21,205 nt of DNA from contig JAUZOB010000015.1 of the NCBI GenBank assembly GCA_030706665.1, positions 1-21,205 on the forward strand, read 5' to 3'. The notes beneath the pieces were generated by a model. It did no database searches. It saw only the letters and a list, made by a program, of their open reading frames with translations, and was not told where the DNA came from. Numbering within the stretch: position 1 is the stretch's first letter; each line of letters begins with the position of its first letter. This stretch comes from Bacteroidota bacterium (GTDB taxonomy: Bacteria; Bacteroidota; Bacteroidia; Bacteroidales; Prolixibacteraceae). The position numbers and the translations under genes are program-made. Shown here in pieces: positions 7,572 through 17,500 of the stretch.

Positions 7572-8256
7572 AGTCTTTCATTTTTAATTAATAAACATTC
7601 GACTCTTCTATCTTTTGCAATTTTAAGCATATTAACGCAATTCACCCCTATCATTACTGCTTTTTTTTGGCACTTCCACAACTCAATATCAACTAGTTAT
7701 ATATAATTTATATCATTTATTAAAAACCTAATTGCATACATTTTTTATCATATTTAATCCCATTAAGAAACACACTTAACTAAAAGCTCCTTCTTCAGAG
7801 AACATAAAAATAAGATCAACTGATCAATAGTATATTAAAATACGACAAAAGCAGATAAAAGGTATATTTTTTTCAGAGATTGTATTCACAAGCACCATAC
7901 ATCATCTCAAACATTAAGAAGGCTGTAAGAAGGAAATTCACACTAACATATACTGCTGATAAGATTTATTCTTTTCCAAGATAATTTAAGCCAAATGGAA
8001 TATTTTTTGATACAGACATAATATACTATCATTTATATAGGAACTGCAGAAACAGATTTCATAAAACACATAATTCAGAAGAAGTTACAATAAAAAATAG
8101 AAGAACATTTTTTTAATACACTGGTGTTAATACCAGCCCAATATATACATTTTAGGATTCACAAGAAATGTAAAAGAAAGTTAAAACACAGCAAGGTGAA
8201 AAACATTGTAGACAGATCTGAAAATAAAATATTAAATTCGTGTTCGATCAGTAGGA
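7572..8256. other. Long AT-rich gap between divergent lipoprotein genes
   Basis: This 685-base stretch has no convincing gene; an open frame running into the aminopeptidase start at 8124-8318 has unlikely composition. It must carry promoters for both neighbours, but I find no exact TAnnTTTG well placed for either. The clearest element is the near-palindrome at 8120-8135, listed separately. The base composition is markedly more AT-rich than the flanking genes, which could reflect a regulatory region or a decayed gene. Confidence 0.5.
8120..8135. promoter_or_regulatory. Near-palindromic operator-like site
   Basis: CTGGTGTTAATACCAG is an inverted repeat: CTGGT and ACCAG arms around a GTTAAT centre, with one non-matching pair. 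It lies 121 bases before the aminopeptidase start. TTAATAC in its right half (8126-8132) also occurs at 8112-8118, 14 bases away in the same orientation. The shape is that of a dimeric repressor or activator site; no regulator is identified. Confidence 0.3.
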
Positions 8257-10842
8257 ATGTCTATGATGAATGCCAGATATTATGCAGGGGTTGTAATATT
8301 TGCAGCCTTATTTATTAGTTGCTCCACTTTATCACACAATCCGGAAAACGGCGTATCAGTTGATCTTGCCGAGCATCGGTCTGATATTATTCATCAAGCT
8401 GAATATGATCTCTATTTTTCTATTCCGAAAGAAAAAACGGACCCGATTATTGCAAATGAAAATATTCATTTTAAATACACGAGCGGGAAACACACGTTAA
8501 TTATTGATTTCAGAGAATCTGCTGATAAGATTAAAAAGATTACGGTTAATGGGGATTCTGCTGAATACATTGTACAACAGGAACACATTATAATCCCATC
8601 CAAATACTTCAAAAGCGGTAAAAATAATGTTGAGATCAACTTCATTGCCGGCGACCATTCATTAAACAGAAATGAAGATTTCTTATACACACTTTTTGTA
8701 CCTGATCGGGCAAGAACTGCATTTCCTTGTTTTGATCAACCCGACATTAAGGCTCGCTTTAATTTAACACTTGAAGTCCCTGCCGAATGGGAAGCAGTTG
8801 CCAACGGAAAGGTCAAAGACATTGAGAAAAAGGGTGTAAGGAAAGTTGTAAAATTTGACACAACAGAACCCATTAGTACCTATCTGTTCGCATTTGTCTG
8901 TGGTCGTTTTAGTAAAATTACACGGCAAACTAAAAACATGCCGATCACTCTTTACTACCGGGAAGAAGATCCATTAGTCAAAAGGAATGCAGACGAGATC
9001 TATCAGATTGTGTTTCGATCCATTAGTGAAATGGAGAAATATACAGGAATAAAATATCCTTTCACTAAATACGATATGGTAGCCATTCCTTCTCTCCAAT
9101 TTAGTGGGATGGAACATGTCGGGGCAATTTTATTCCGGTCATCGAATATCTTTCTGGAACAATCGGCAACACAGGAAGAGTTGATCAGCCGGGCAAACCT
9201 TATCGCTCATGAAACAGCCCACATGTGGTTTGGGGACCTTGTTACCATGAAATGGTTCAATGATGTATGGGTTAAAGAAGTATTTGCCAATTTCATGGCG
9301 GACAAAATCACCAATCCTCTATTTCCCAATATAGATTATCGATTACGTTTCTTATTGGCACATTTCCCTCCTGCCTATTCTGTTGACAGAAGCCGTGGTG
9401 CAAATCCCATCGGACAGAACCTAGACAATATGAAGGATGCAGGAAGCCTTTACGGACCAATCATTTACCATAAAGCACCCATCGTAATGCGCCATTTGGA
9501 AAACATGATCGGATGGACGCACATGAGAGACGCATTAAGGAAATACCTTAGCGAATATGCGTATAGCAATGCAACATGGGATGACCTGATTAAGATTATC
9601 GATAAAAAAACCGATCTGAAATTGGAAGACTGGAGCCGCCAATGGATTTATGAACCTGGCATGCCCAAAATAGAGATTCAGAAAAAGAATCAAGGCCGGA
9701 GTAAAGGCTTTGGATTCTCATTATCTCAATCAGACCCATGGGGATACGACAGATTGTGGAGACAACGCCTCTATTTTATTTTCGGCAACGACCAGGAGAG
9801 TAAGATGCTTCCTTATAACTTCATTGACCAGGCTGCCGACATTAAAATAAATCAACCCGGGCTTACTTCCGATTATATCCTTGGCAACGGATTGGGACTA
9901 TCCTACGGTTATTTCAGTCTGGACAAACAAACATTGGAATATCTTCTGAAGAATATCTCCTTTTTCAAGGAAGACCTTACACGAGGAGTCGCATGGCTTG
10001 ACCTGCATGAAAACATGCTCAACGGGAAAGTTTCTCCCTTTGATTTTATGAATTCGTTAATCCGGGCCATATCCATTGAAAAGAACAAATTGATCTTAAA
10101 TCTGGTAAATGATTACCTCCTTGAATCATATTGGCATTTTTTATCCAATGAGGAACGATATGACTTCTCAAATCAAATTGAGGAATTACTCTGGCAGAAA
10201 ATGCTGGAAGCCAATGATCCCGGAGTTAAACGTAATCTTTTCAATACCTGGAAGAAGATCGTATTATCACCTTCAGGAGAACAGAAGATGTTTGAATTAT
10301 GGGGAAAAGCATTTACAATTCCGAACCTTCCCCTCTCTGAAAATGATTATATGCTCCTTAGCTTTGAACTTGCAGTCCGCGAAGTTGGAAATCCCCGCGA
10401 GATACTGGCAACTCAATATCACGCCATAGAAAATCCTGATCGTAAAAAAGAGATGAGATTTATTATCCCGGCTCTTTCGGACGATCAGCTTACACGTGAT
10501 GCATTTTTTGAAAGCCTGCGTGAGAACAGAAATAGAGAAAAAGAACAATGGGTTATCACTGCTTTAACTTATCTGCATCACCCGCTAAGAAGCGAAAGCT
10601 CTAAAAAGTACATCATCCCGTCACTTGAAATGCTTGAAGAAATTCAGTACACAGGCGATATATTCTTTCCAAAGAATTGGCTCGACGCCACATTCTCGGG
10701 ATACTCTTCTTACAATGTTGTAAGCTGGGCAGAACGATTCCTTATGTCAAAGACGAACTATTCGCTGATGCTGAAGAATAAGATTCTCCAATCGATAGAT
10801 ATTGTCAAAAGAGCAGCTGAGGCGAAACAGCATTTCCGATAA
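8257..10842 (+). CDS. M1 family aminopeptidase lipoprotein
   Basis: Zinc aminopeptidase of 861 residues, expected to remove N-terminal residues from peptides at the cell envelope. A short hydrophobic signal ends in LFISC, making C22 the probable lipidated cysteine; the lipobox has Phe at -3, slightly atypical. The N-terminal beta domain contains FPCFDQPDIKARF (156-168). The exopeptidase motif is SGMEH (283-287), with His where GxMEN has Asn. Zinc ligands are HETAH (H318, H322) and E341, with spacing HExxH-x18-E. The catalytic Tyr is probably Y404 in IIYHKAP. Residues about 480-861 form the C-terminal beta and helical regions. ATG codons at 8263 and 8266 are also possible; AGGA directly before 8257 sits better for 8263. 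The propeller gene follows 22 bases later. Confidence 0.93.
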   Translation: MSMMNARYYAGVVIFAALFISCSTLSHNPENGVSVDLAEHRSDIIHQAEYDLYFSIPKEKTDPIIANENIHFKYTSGKHTLIIDFRESADKIKKITVNGDSAEYIVQQEHIIIPSKYFKSGKNNVEINFIAGDHSLNRNEDFLYTLFVPDRARTAFPCFDQPDIKARFNLTLEVPAEWEAVANGKVKDIEKKGVRKVVKFDTTEPISTYLFAFVCGRFSKITRQTKNMPITLYYREEDPLVKRNADEIYQIVFRSISEMEKYTGIKYPFTKYDMVAIPSLQFSGMEHVGAILFRSSNIFLEQSATQEELISRANLIAHETAHMWFGDLVTMKWFNDVWVKEVFANFMADKITNPLFPNIDYRLRFLLAHFPPAYSVDRSRGANPIGQNLDNMKDAGSLYGPIIYHKAPIVMRHLENMIGWTHMRDALRKYLSEYAYSNATWDDLIKIIDKKTDLKLEDWSRQWIYEPGMPKIEIQKKNQGRSKGFGFSLSQSDPWGYDRLWRQRLYFIFGNDQESKMLPYNFIDQAADIKINQPGLTSDYILGNGLGLSYGYFSLDKQTLEYLLKNISFFKEDLTRGVAWLDLHENMLNGKVSPFDFMNSLIRAISIEKNKLILNLVNDYLLESYWHFLSNEERYDFSNQIEELLWQKMLEANDPGVKRNLFNTWKKIVLSPSGEQKMFELWGKAFTIPNLPLSENDYMLLSFELAVREVGNPREILATQYHAIENPDRKKEMRFIIPALSDDQLTRDAFFESLRENRNREKEQWVITALTYLHHPLRSESSKKYIIPSLEMLEEIQYTGDIFFPKNWLDATFSGYSSYNVVSWAERFLMSKTNYSLMLKNKILQSIDIVKRAAEAKQHFR

Positions 10843-10864
10843 GCATCACATTTAAAGTATACCA

Positions 10865-11755
10865 ATGATAAAAGCATTAACCTTAGGACTTGTGCTGATG
10901 AGCTGCGCCTCATTTGCACAAAGCAAATCTCACAGTTCGGATTTCACTGCAGAATGGTCATTTACAAAAGGGATTGAAGGACCAGGAGTTAATAGTCACA
11001 GAGACCTATTCGTCGTTAATTACCAAAAACAAGGCACCATCGGTTTGGTGAAACAAGACGGGACTTGTTCAATATTCGCAGAGTTACCTGCAGGCAGTAT
11101 TGGAAATGGGATCCGTTTTGACCATGAAGACAACATGTATATAGCCGATTACACCGGCCACAATATTTTAAAGATAGCTTCGGGGCAAAATTCAGCTACA
11201 ATATTTGTACACAATGATCAAATGAATCAGCCCAACGATATCGCAATTGCTCCGAACGGAACTATTTATGCAAGCGATCCGAACTGGAAGGACAATTCCG
11301 GTCAGATCTGGATGATCACAACAGATCAAAAGATAGTGCTAATTCAGCCCAAAATGGGAACCACCAATGGGATAGAAGTAAGTCCCGACGGAAAATTCTT
11401 ATATGTCAACGAATCAATTCAACGCAAGGTCTGGAGATTTAAGATTTTGTCTGATGGAGAACTAACCAATAAAACACTCTTCTTTGAGTTCCCCGACTAC
11501 GGAATGGACGGAATGCGTTGCGACCGGAAAGGCAATCTCTACATCGCACGTTATGACAAAGGAACAGTTGCGGTTCTGTCACCAAAAGGTAAAATGATTG
11601 ATGAGATACTTCTTAAAGGTAAAAAACCATCTAATATTACATTCGGAGGATCTGACGGCAAAACCTGCTATGTAACACTGGCGGACAGAGGATGTCTTGA
11701 AATCTTCAGAGCAAAATATGCCGGCAGGGAATTTATAAAACTTCGGAAGAAATAA
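10865..11755 (+). CDS. Exported SMP-30/gluconolactonase-like beta-propeller protein
   Basis: A 296-residue six-bladed propeller of the SMP-30/gluconolactonase/LRE type. Members are often metal-dependent lactonases, but many are uncharacterised, so the substrate is unknown. An N-terminal hydrophobic stretch with cleavage likely after SFA (A18) directs export; LMSC at 11-14 could instead serve as a lipobox. Repeating blades show as NGIRFDHEDNMYIADYTG, NDIAIAPNGTIYASDP, NGIEVSPDGKFLYVNES and DGMRCDRKGNLYIARYD. By spacing, E38, N168 and D215 are the probable divalent-metal ligands, with N124 nearby in the site, matching the Glu-Asn-Asp set of regucalcin. It sits 22 bases after the aminopeptidase and probably shares its transcript, suggesting joint work on an envelope or extracellular substrate. 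Confidence 0.82.
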   Translation: MIKALTLGLVLMSCASFAQSKSHSSDFTAEWSFTKGIEGPGVNSHRDLFVVNYQKQGTIGLVKQDGTCSIFAELPAGSIGNGIRFDHEDNMYIADYTGHNILKIASGQNSATIFVHNDQMNQPNDIAIAPNGTIYASDPNWKDNSGQIWMITTDQKIVLIQPKMGTTNGIEVSPDGKFLYVNESIQRKVWRFKILSDGELTNKTLFFEFPDYGMDGMRCDRKGNLYIARYDKGTVAVLSPKGKMIDEILLKGKKPSNITFGGSDGKTCYVTLADRGCLEIFRAKYAGREFIKLRKK

Positions 11756-12151
11756 GGTGCAATTAGGATAGACTATGCTTTTCTTAAATTAGCCTTTTCA
11801 TGATGCAATGAACCTTCTGCCAAAAAATAACCGCATGTTCACTTTAAGAAATAAGAACTTTATTTAATCATAAGTAATAAGAACTATTTATTATCGTATT
11901 CATGAACTATAGAATCTTTGTCTTTAAAGGAAGAGCGAAAAACGACATTAATACGTTTTATGTACTTATTATTTTAAGAATCAACTTCCTGATAAATAAT
12001 GCATAAAAAAATAATAACTTTTTTAAGCGTAGACACGTAAGATTGAAAACCAGAGAATAAATATCGATTTACTTTAAGAGAAAAGCCATTTAAAAAGGCG
12101 GTATTTTTTAAATACCGCCTTTTTTATATCTATTCTTGAAGGGTTGCTTCT
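11756..12151. other. Intergenic region between convergent propeller and hydrogenase genes
   Basis: No gene is supported in these 396 bases. AATAAGAACT occurs twice in the same orientation (11850-11859 and 11876-11885), each followed by TTTATT- or ATTTATT-like sequence. The only strong element is the terminator at 12092-12124. Since both flanking genes end here, about 340 bases beyond the propeller stop are unexplained. Confidence 0.5.
12092..12124. terminator. Strong bidirectional intrinsic terminator
   Basis: AAAAAGGCGGTATTT (12092-12106) pairs perfectly over 15 bases with 12110-12124 around a TTT loop. The GC core GGCGGTA/TACCGCC is flanked by A and T tracts, giving a U-run in transcripts of either strand. 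It lies 28 bases beyond the hydrogenase stop and 336 bases beyond the propeller stop, so the hydrogenase is its closest client. Confidence 0.9.
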
Positions 12152-13600
12152 TTATTCAGCACTGCAAACCTCTTTTATTTCTTCTATCGATTTTGTAAAA
12201 AGCTTTTTCACATTCTGAGGATCCAGATTAGCACTCGGACCGGCAACACATCCCCCTTCGCAAGCCATTACCTCAACAAAGTTAAACGGACATTTCCCTT
12301 TAGAATATGCTCTTAATAATCCGATCGATTTTTTATTCAATCCACTAATTTGGATCGCTTTAACATCAATTGCCAACCCTTCTGCTTTCACTGCCTCTGT
12401 CACACCACCGGAAACTGCAAACCCCCTACTTTCCGTTGTTGCATAAGTTAGCTTCTCATTCTCGCAATCAGCGACCTTAATATCTAGTCCTTCAAAAATC
12501 GCATCCAACTCTTCAAACGTAAGCACATAATCAACAATCGGATTATCCTGAGCCTCTTTGCGCTTAGCCACGCAAGGCCCGATAAATACGGTCTTGGCAT
12601 CCGGATAACGTTCCTTTGCCAACTGAGCTGCATACACCATCGGCGAAGGTGTTGAAGAAACGTATTTCATCATATCAGGAACATGCTTACGTACAGCCTG
12701 AATATAACTGGGACAACAGGACGTAGTCATAAACAAATGTCCTTCATGAAGCCTTTCTTTTAACTCTTGTGCTTCATGAGATGTTGTCATCATAGCTCCC
12801 TGAGCAACCTCAATCACATCATGAAATCCAATTTTGCGAATTGCATTTACAACTTTACCAGCAGGTTCTCCATATTGTCCAAGAAATGCAGGAGCTGGAA
12901 GAGCAATTATCTTTTCCCCTCTTTTAAGTGCCTGAAAGAGATCTACCAACTGTGAGATCTCGTAAATCGAACCAAACGGACAAGCATTGATACATTTTCC
13001 ACAATAAATACATTTATCAGGATTGATATGCTCGATTCCTTTTTCATCCTTAGAAATTGCCCCTACCGGGCAAACCTCTTCACAAGGAACCGGAACATAC
13101 ACAATTGAATGGTACGGACAAGCTTCTTTGCACAACCCGCAATTCACACATTTAGACGGATCAATAGCCGCCTGACCATTAACCTGGGCACTTATGGCTT
13201 GCTTAGGGCAATTGACCATGCAGGGACGAGCAACGCAACCCCGGCAAAGGTTCGTTACAGTATACTTTGCCTTTACGCAGGCAGTACAGGCTTCGTCAAC
13301 AACAGTAAGTACACTGTCATGTAGCTTATTCCTCTTTAATGCATTGGATGCATAAGTTGAAAGCAGAGTTAATTCATCTTCTTCCTGATCAATGCGATAT
13401 CCCAGAACAGGCATTATTTTGTATTTGATGACTGCTCTTTCTTTATAAATACAGCACCGCCGATGTGCCCCATTCTCTCTGGGAGCCATTTGAATCGGAA
13501 TACGATCAACATCTTCAACTAATCGGTTTTCATGCATTAAACGAACTATCCGCTCCATTAAATCTCTGCGGATAATCATTGTGTTGTTCTGATAAGCCAT
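12152..13600 (-). CDS. Monomeric [FeFe] hydrogenase, group B type
   Basis: Iron-only hydrogenase-like protein of 482 residues, cytoplasmic, with an H-cluster domain and ferredoxin-like iron-sulfur centres. N-terminal cysteines C105, C108, C119, C122, C127 and C131 precede two further clusters: C151/C154/C157/C161 and C197/C200/C203/C207, with C173 and C177 between. H-cluster loops are L1 TSCCPS (C295, C296), L2 GPCVAKRKE (C343, K346, E349) and L3 EVMACEGGC (C447, C451). Thus all expected cysteine ligands and the proton-transfer cysteine C295 are present, but L2 has Gly for the usual Met and L3 continues GPSA rather than GGGQP. This architecture fits the group B family (TIGR04105-like), whose physiological role, H2 evolution or sensing, is poorly settled. 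No HydE, HydF or HydG maturase is in the window. ATG at 13600 gives MAYQNNTMIIRRDLMERI, plausible for the family. Confidence 0.9.
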   Translation of the reverse strand: MAYQNNTMIIRRDLMERIVRLMHENRLVEDVDRIPIQMAPRENGAHRRCCIYKERAVIKYKIMPVLGYRIDQEEDELTLLSTYASNALKRNKLHDSVLTVVDEACTACVKAKYTVTNLCRGCVARPCMVNCPKQAISAQVNGQAAIDPSKCVNCGLCKEACPYHSIVYVPVPCEEVCPVGAISKDEKGIEHINPDKCIYCGKCINACPFGSIYEISQLVDLFQALKRGEKIIALPAPAFLGQYGEPAGKVVNAIRKIGFHDVIEVAQGAMMTTSHEAQELKERLHEGHLFMTTSCCPSYIQAVRKHVPDMMKYVSSTPSPMVYAAQLAKERYPDAKTVFIGPCVAKRKEAQDNPIVDYVLTFEELDAIFEGLDIKVADCENEKLTYATTESRGFAVSGGVTEAVKAEGLAIDVKAIQISGLNKKSIGLLRAYSKGKCPFNFVEVMACEGGCVAGPSANLDPQNVKKLFTKSIEEIKEVCSAE

Positions 13601-13634
13601 TATATATCAATTGGTTTTATGCTATTTGCCGCAA

Positions 13635-13642
13635 CAAAAATA
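13635..13642 (-). promoter_or_regulatory. Candidate -7 element for the hydrogenase gene
   Basis: On the minus strand TATTTTTG matches TAnnTTTG exactly, 34 bases upstream of the hydrogenase start. No TTTG is seen at the expected -33 distance, which leaves the call moderate. Confidence 0.45.
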
Positions 13643-13775
13643 GACAACGGATTTTAGATCTTAAAATTCGGTGCCAATAAGCACCCCATTTTATGTAAAT
13701 CTTAATATTCATAATCTTTCCCGGATCGGTTCCCCAATCAACTTCAGGGATATCCAACCGGATTTAAAGCATCAG

Positions 13776-14165
13776 TCAGATCAGAGACAAATGCTTCAAA
13801 TTACGAACAATCTCACTATCAGCATCTGCCCATAAAAGTTGGTCAATATTCTCCATTGTCACAAACTGCAAAGTATCATGTTCATTTAAAGAAATAGATC
13901 CCGAAAAACCATTGCAAATGAAAGGCCACAAACGAATGCATCTGTCGCCATAATCATATACAACCGGTTCTAATTGCAGATCAGGCTGAATTTCAATAGA
14001 AAGTTCTTCTCTGATTTCCCGAATAAGAGCACTCCCAAGAGTCTCTCCAGCATCAACTTTCCCTCCCGGAAATTCCCATTTACCGGCATTATCCATCAGA
14101 TTACTTCGTTGTACTGCAAGAATCTCATGATTCAATACAATTATAGCGCAAACTACTTCTATCAT
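13776..14165 (-). CDS. NUDIX hydrolase, MutT-like
   Basis: Small 129-residue NUDIX hydrolase that cleaves a nucleoside diphosphate linked to another moiety. The Nudix box runs from G35 to I57: G-x5-E41-x7-REIREE-L-S-I, with all catalytic glutamates (E50, E53, E54) present and Ser56 where the consensus has Gly. The preceding KWEFPGGKVDAGE and the ending LLWADADSEIV are typical of MutT-like (d)NTP pyrophosphohydrolases that act on oxidised or non-canonical nucleotides such as 8-oxo-dGTP or CTP analogues; the exact substrate cannot be read off. It is on the same strand as the hydrogenase, 175 bases upstream of it, but that gap contains a separate promoter candidate, so co-transcription is uncertain. 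Confidence 0.9.
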   Translation of the reverse strand: MIEVVCAIIVLNHEILAVQRSNLMDNAGKWEFPGGKVDAGETLGSALIREIREELSIEIQPDLQLEPVVYDYGDRCIRLWPFICNGFSGSISLNEHDTLQFVTMENIDQLLWADADSEIVRNLKHLSLI

Positions 14166-14251
14166 ACAAAGAGTAATATCAGATTCATCAACAAGCCTAA
14201 AAATTTCTTTTATTCAAGACCCTTCAAAAACACTTACTGTAAAAACAGATG

Positions 14252-14259
14252 CAAAAATA
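14252..14259 (-). promoter_or_regulatory. Candidate -7 element for the NUDIX gene
   Basis: TATTTTTG on the minus strand is an exact TAnnTTTG match. It is the same octamer as upstream of the hydrogenase. No -33 partner is visible at normal spacing. Confidence 0.35.
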
Positions 14260-14361
14260 ACAGTTTTAATTAATACTCCTCCACTTCAAAAAGCCGTGAC
14301 ATCTTAGATTAAATATTTTAAACATTTTCGCAATTACCGATTCTTCGGAAACAGATCAGAT

Positions 14362-14369
14362 TATCTTTG
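14362..14369 (+). promoter_or_regulatory. Candidate -7 element for the GT117-purD run
   Basis: TATCTTTG is an exact TAnnTTTG match, 154 bases before the ATG. A second, imperfect copy, TATCTTCG (14492-14499), is much closer to the gene. Either or both could drive the four-gene run. No clear -33 element is seen for either. Confidence 0.45.
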
Positions 14370-14523
14370 TGCTGAAAGTTTTATAATAGAATATGGGTTA
14401 TCTATTGCTCTTTTAGCACCTAAATCAAAGCAAAAAGACAATTTTTCAGATAAACCATAAAAAGAAATAGTCAGTACTAAAAAGTTTATTTTATCTTCGC
14501 AGAAGTTCCACAAATTTTAACGA

Positions 14524-17500
14524 ATGAAAAGTTATAAGTTTCTAAACAATATCTTCGGTTGGGTTGCTTTCCTGGTATCCGCCGTAGTGTATCTGTTAAC
14601 TATTGAGCCCACTGCAAGTTTTTGGGATTGCCCGGAGTTTATAACCACAGCCTCTAAGTTGGAAGTAGGGCATCCTCCCGGAGACCCATTCTTTATGATC
14701 CTGGGCCGGTTTTTTACGCTATTAACATCCAATCCTGCACATAATGCCATGATGGTTAACACCATGTCTGCACTGGCCAGCGCTTTTACAATCATGTTCC
14801 TATTTTGGACAATCACCCACCTCGCAAAAAGATTAGTTGTAAAAGATAACGCCGAACCAAACACAAAACAACTGATTTCCATATTGGGAAGCGGATTAGT
14901 AGGAGCCCTTGCTTACACCTTTTCCGATACATTTTGGTTCTCTGCAGTCGAAGCTGAAGTATACGGCACCTCATCTCTGATCACCGCCCTCGTGTTCTGG
15001 GCTATTTTGAAATGGGAAAATGTAGCCGATGAAAAATATGCAAACAGATGGATTGTCTTTATTGCTTTTCTGATAGGAATATCAATTGGAGTTCACCTTC
15101 TGAACCTATTGGCAATTCCTGCAATCGTATTTGTTTATTACTATCGTAAATATGAAGTTACCCGCAAAGGGCTTCTTTGGACATCCTTAATATCAGTTGT
15201 AATTCTTGGAGCCATCCTATATGGAATTATTCCCGGTGTATTCAAAATTGCCTCCTTCTTTGAAATTCTTTTTGTCAATAGCTTCGGATTACCCTATAAC
15301 TCAGGTTTGTTATTCTTCGTGATCTTACTAATTGCAGGAATTGTTTGGGGAGTCAGATATACGTTAAAGAATAAAATGCCTATCTGGAATACAATTATAA
15401 TCTGTTTCACCGTGATCATGATTGGTTATTCGGCCTATGCAATGACCTTGATCCGGGCAAATGCAAACCTCCCGATGAATCAGAATAATCCGGATGACAC
15501 TTATTCTCTTTTATACTATCTGAACCGTGAACAATATGGAGACCGTCCTTTAATCACAGGGCAGTATTACAACTCTCCTCTCGATTCACAACAACCTTAT
15601 TCTAAAGACAAAACAATTTACACTCAGAAAGACGGTAAATACGTAGTCGCCGACGAACGCCAGGTTCCAAATTATGATTCGAATTTCACTACTTTATTCC
15701 CAAGAATGTGGAGTAATGACCCGAAACATATTCAGGAATATAAAAAATGGGCAAATATAAAAGGAAACAAAATCTCACATACCGGTCCGGACGGACAGAA
15801 TGAAGTGCTTGAAATCCCAACATTCAGTGAGAACCTGTCATTCTTCTTTAAATACCAACTAGGACACATGTACATGCGATACTTCATGTGGAACTTCTCG
15901 GGTCGGCAGAATGACATACAAGGACAGGGAGATATTCTAAGCGGAAACTGGATTAGCGGGATTAACGCTCTTGACTCTTTTCGTTTAGGGTCCCAGGATA
16001 ACCTTCCGGCCAAATACAAAGATAATCCCGGTCGCAATAAATATTTCCTACTCCCATTGATTCTTGGATTACTTGGATTGATATTTCAATTTAACGCCAG
16101 TCAAAAGGGACGTCGGGACCTTTGGGTCGTATTCCTGCTATTCTTCATGACAGGGATTGCAATTGTGCTCTATCTGAATCAATCCCCCTTACAACCACGT
16201 GAAAGAGATTATGCCTATGCCGGATCATTTTATGCATTTACCATTTGGATTGGACTTGGAGTATTAGCGATCATAGAAGCACTCAAGAAAGTTGCCCCCG
16301 GCGTAGCAGCTCCGATCATTGCTACGGTTCTATCACTTGTAATGGTTCCAGGAATAATGGCTCAGCAAAACTGGGATGATCATAATCGTTCAAAACGATA
16401 TATGTGTCGAGACTTCGGGGTGGATTATCTTGAAAGTTGTGCACCCAATGCAGTCATCTTCACCAATGGAGACAACGATACATTCCCCTTGTGGTATGCA
16501 CAGGAAGTTGAAGGAATCCGCACAGACGTCAGAGTCTGTAACCTTAGTTACCTGCAAACAGATTGGTACATCGATCAGATGAAGCGCAAAGCATACAAAT
16601 CTGAACCACTCCCATTCTCTTTGACCAGAGATCAATATTTGGAAGGAAAACGTGAAGTTGTTTACCTATTAGATGACGAGCGGATAAAAGGAGCAGTCTC
16701 ACTAAAAGAAGCCATTAACTTTGTTTTAAGTGATAATCCCAGCACTAAACTTCCACAAGCAGACAATGCATCTTTCCTTCCGACCCGAAACTTTGCACTC
16801 GGAATCGACAAAAAAGCAGTAATCGCAAGCGGGATTGTATCTGCTAAAGATTCTGCAAAGATTGTAGACAACATGCTGATCATGCTGCCGAAACGGCAAT
16901 ATATCACCAAGGATGAACTGCTACTGCTTGACCTTTTGGCAAATTCAAACTGGAAGCGACCATTATATTTTGCGATTACCGTAGGAAATGACAAATACCT
17001 TGGACTTGATCGTTACTTCCGCACAGAAGGCTTTGCTTACCGGGTTATTCCGGTTGATGCAGGTGCGAAAGACGAGTATGCCGTCGGAAGTGTCAATACC
17101 GACGTGATGTACAAAAACCTCATGGAGAAATTCAAATGGGGAAATATGAATTCACCCAAGGTCTATCTTGACGAAAATCATCGTCGTATGGCTGCCAATG
17201 TAAGGAACTCATTCGACAGATTAGCTGATGCATTAGTCACAGAAGGAAAAAATGATAAAGCCGTTAAAGTTCTTGATCGTTGTATCGAACTGGTACCTTC
17301 TTCCAAGGTTCCGCATGATTTCTTCTCGGTTCGTCTGGCAGAAAGCTATTTCAAAGCAGGTGCCAATAGTAAAGGAGATGCTTTTACCCGTCAGATATTC
17401 AACGATCTCTCACAGGAACTGGAATATTATCTGTCTCTTCAACCTCGTTTAGTCAGGACGATCGATGAAGAAATCCAGACCAATATGTATCTTTTGCGCG

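Larger units (their letters stand above)
14166..14523. other. Intergenic region between divergent NUDIX and GT117 genes
   Basis: These 358 bases carry promoters for both directions and no supported gene. For the minus strand, TATTTTTG (14252-14259) lies 87 bases before the NUDIX start. For the plus strand, TATCTTTG (14362-14369) is exact and TATCTTCG (14492-14499) is one mismatch, 24 bases before the ATG. A region of about 150 bases lies between the distal plus-strand element and the ATG; a seven-codon frame at about 14393 in it is too short to interpret. Confidence 0.5.

Noticed and set aside
8124..8318. Open frame of 64 codons overlapping the aminopeptidase start
   Set aside because: It overlaps the signal-peptide coding part of a well-supported gene in another frame, and has unlikely composition.
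10865..10918. Lipobox reading (LMSC) of the propeller N-terminus
   Set aside because: An ordinary signal peptidase site after SFA, four residues further on, is at least as good, so lipidation is not claimed.
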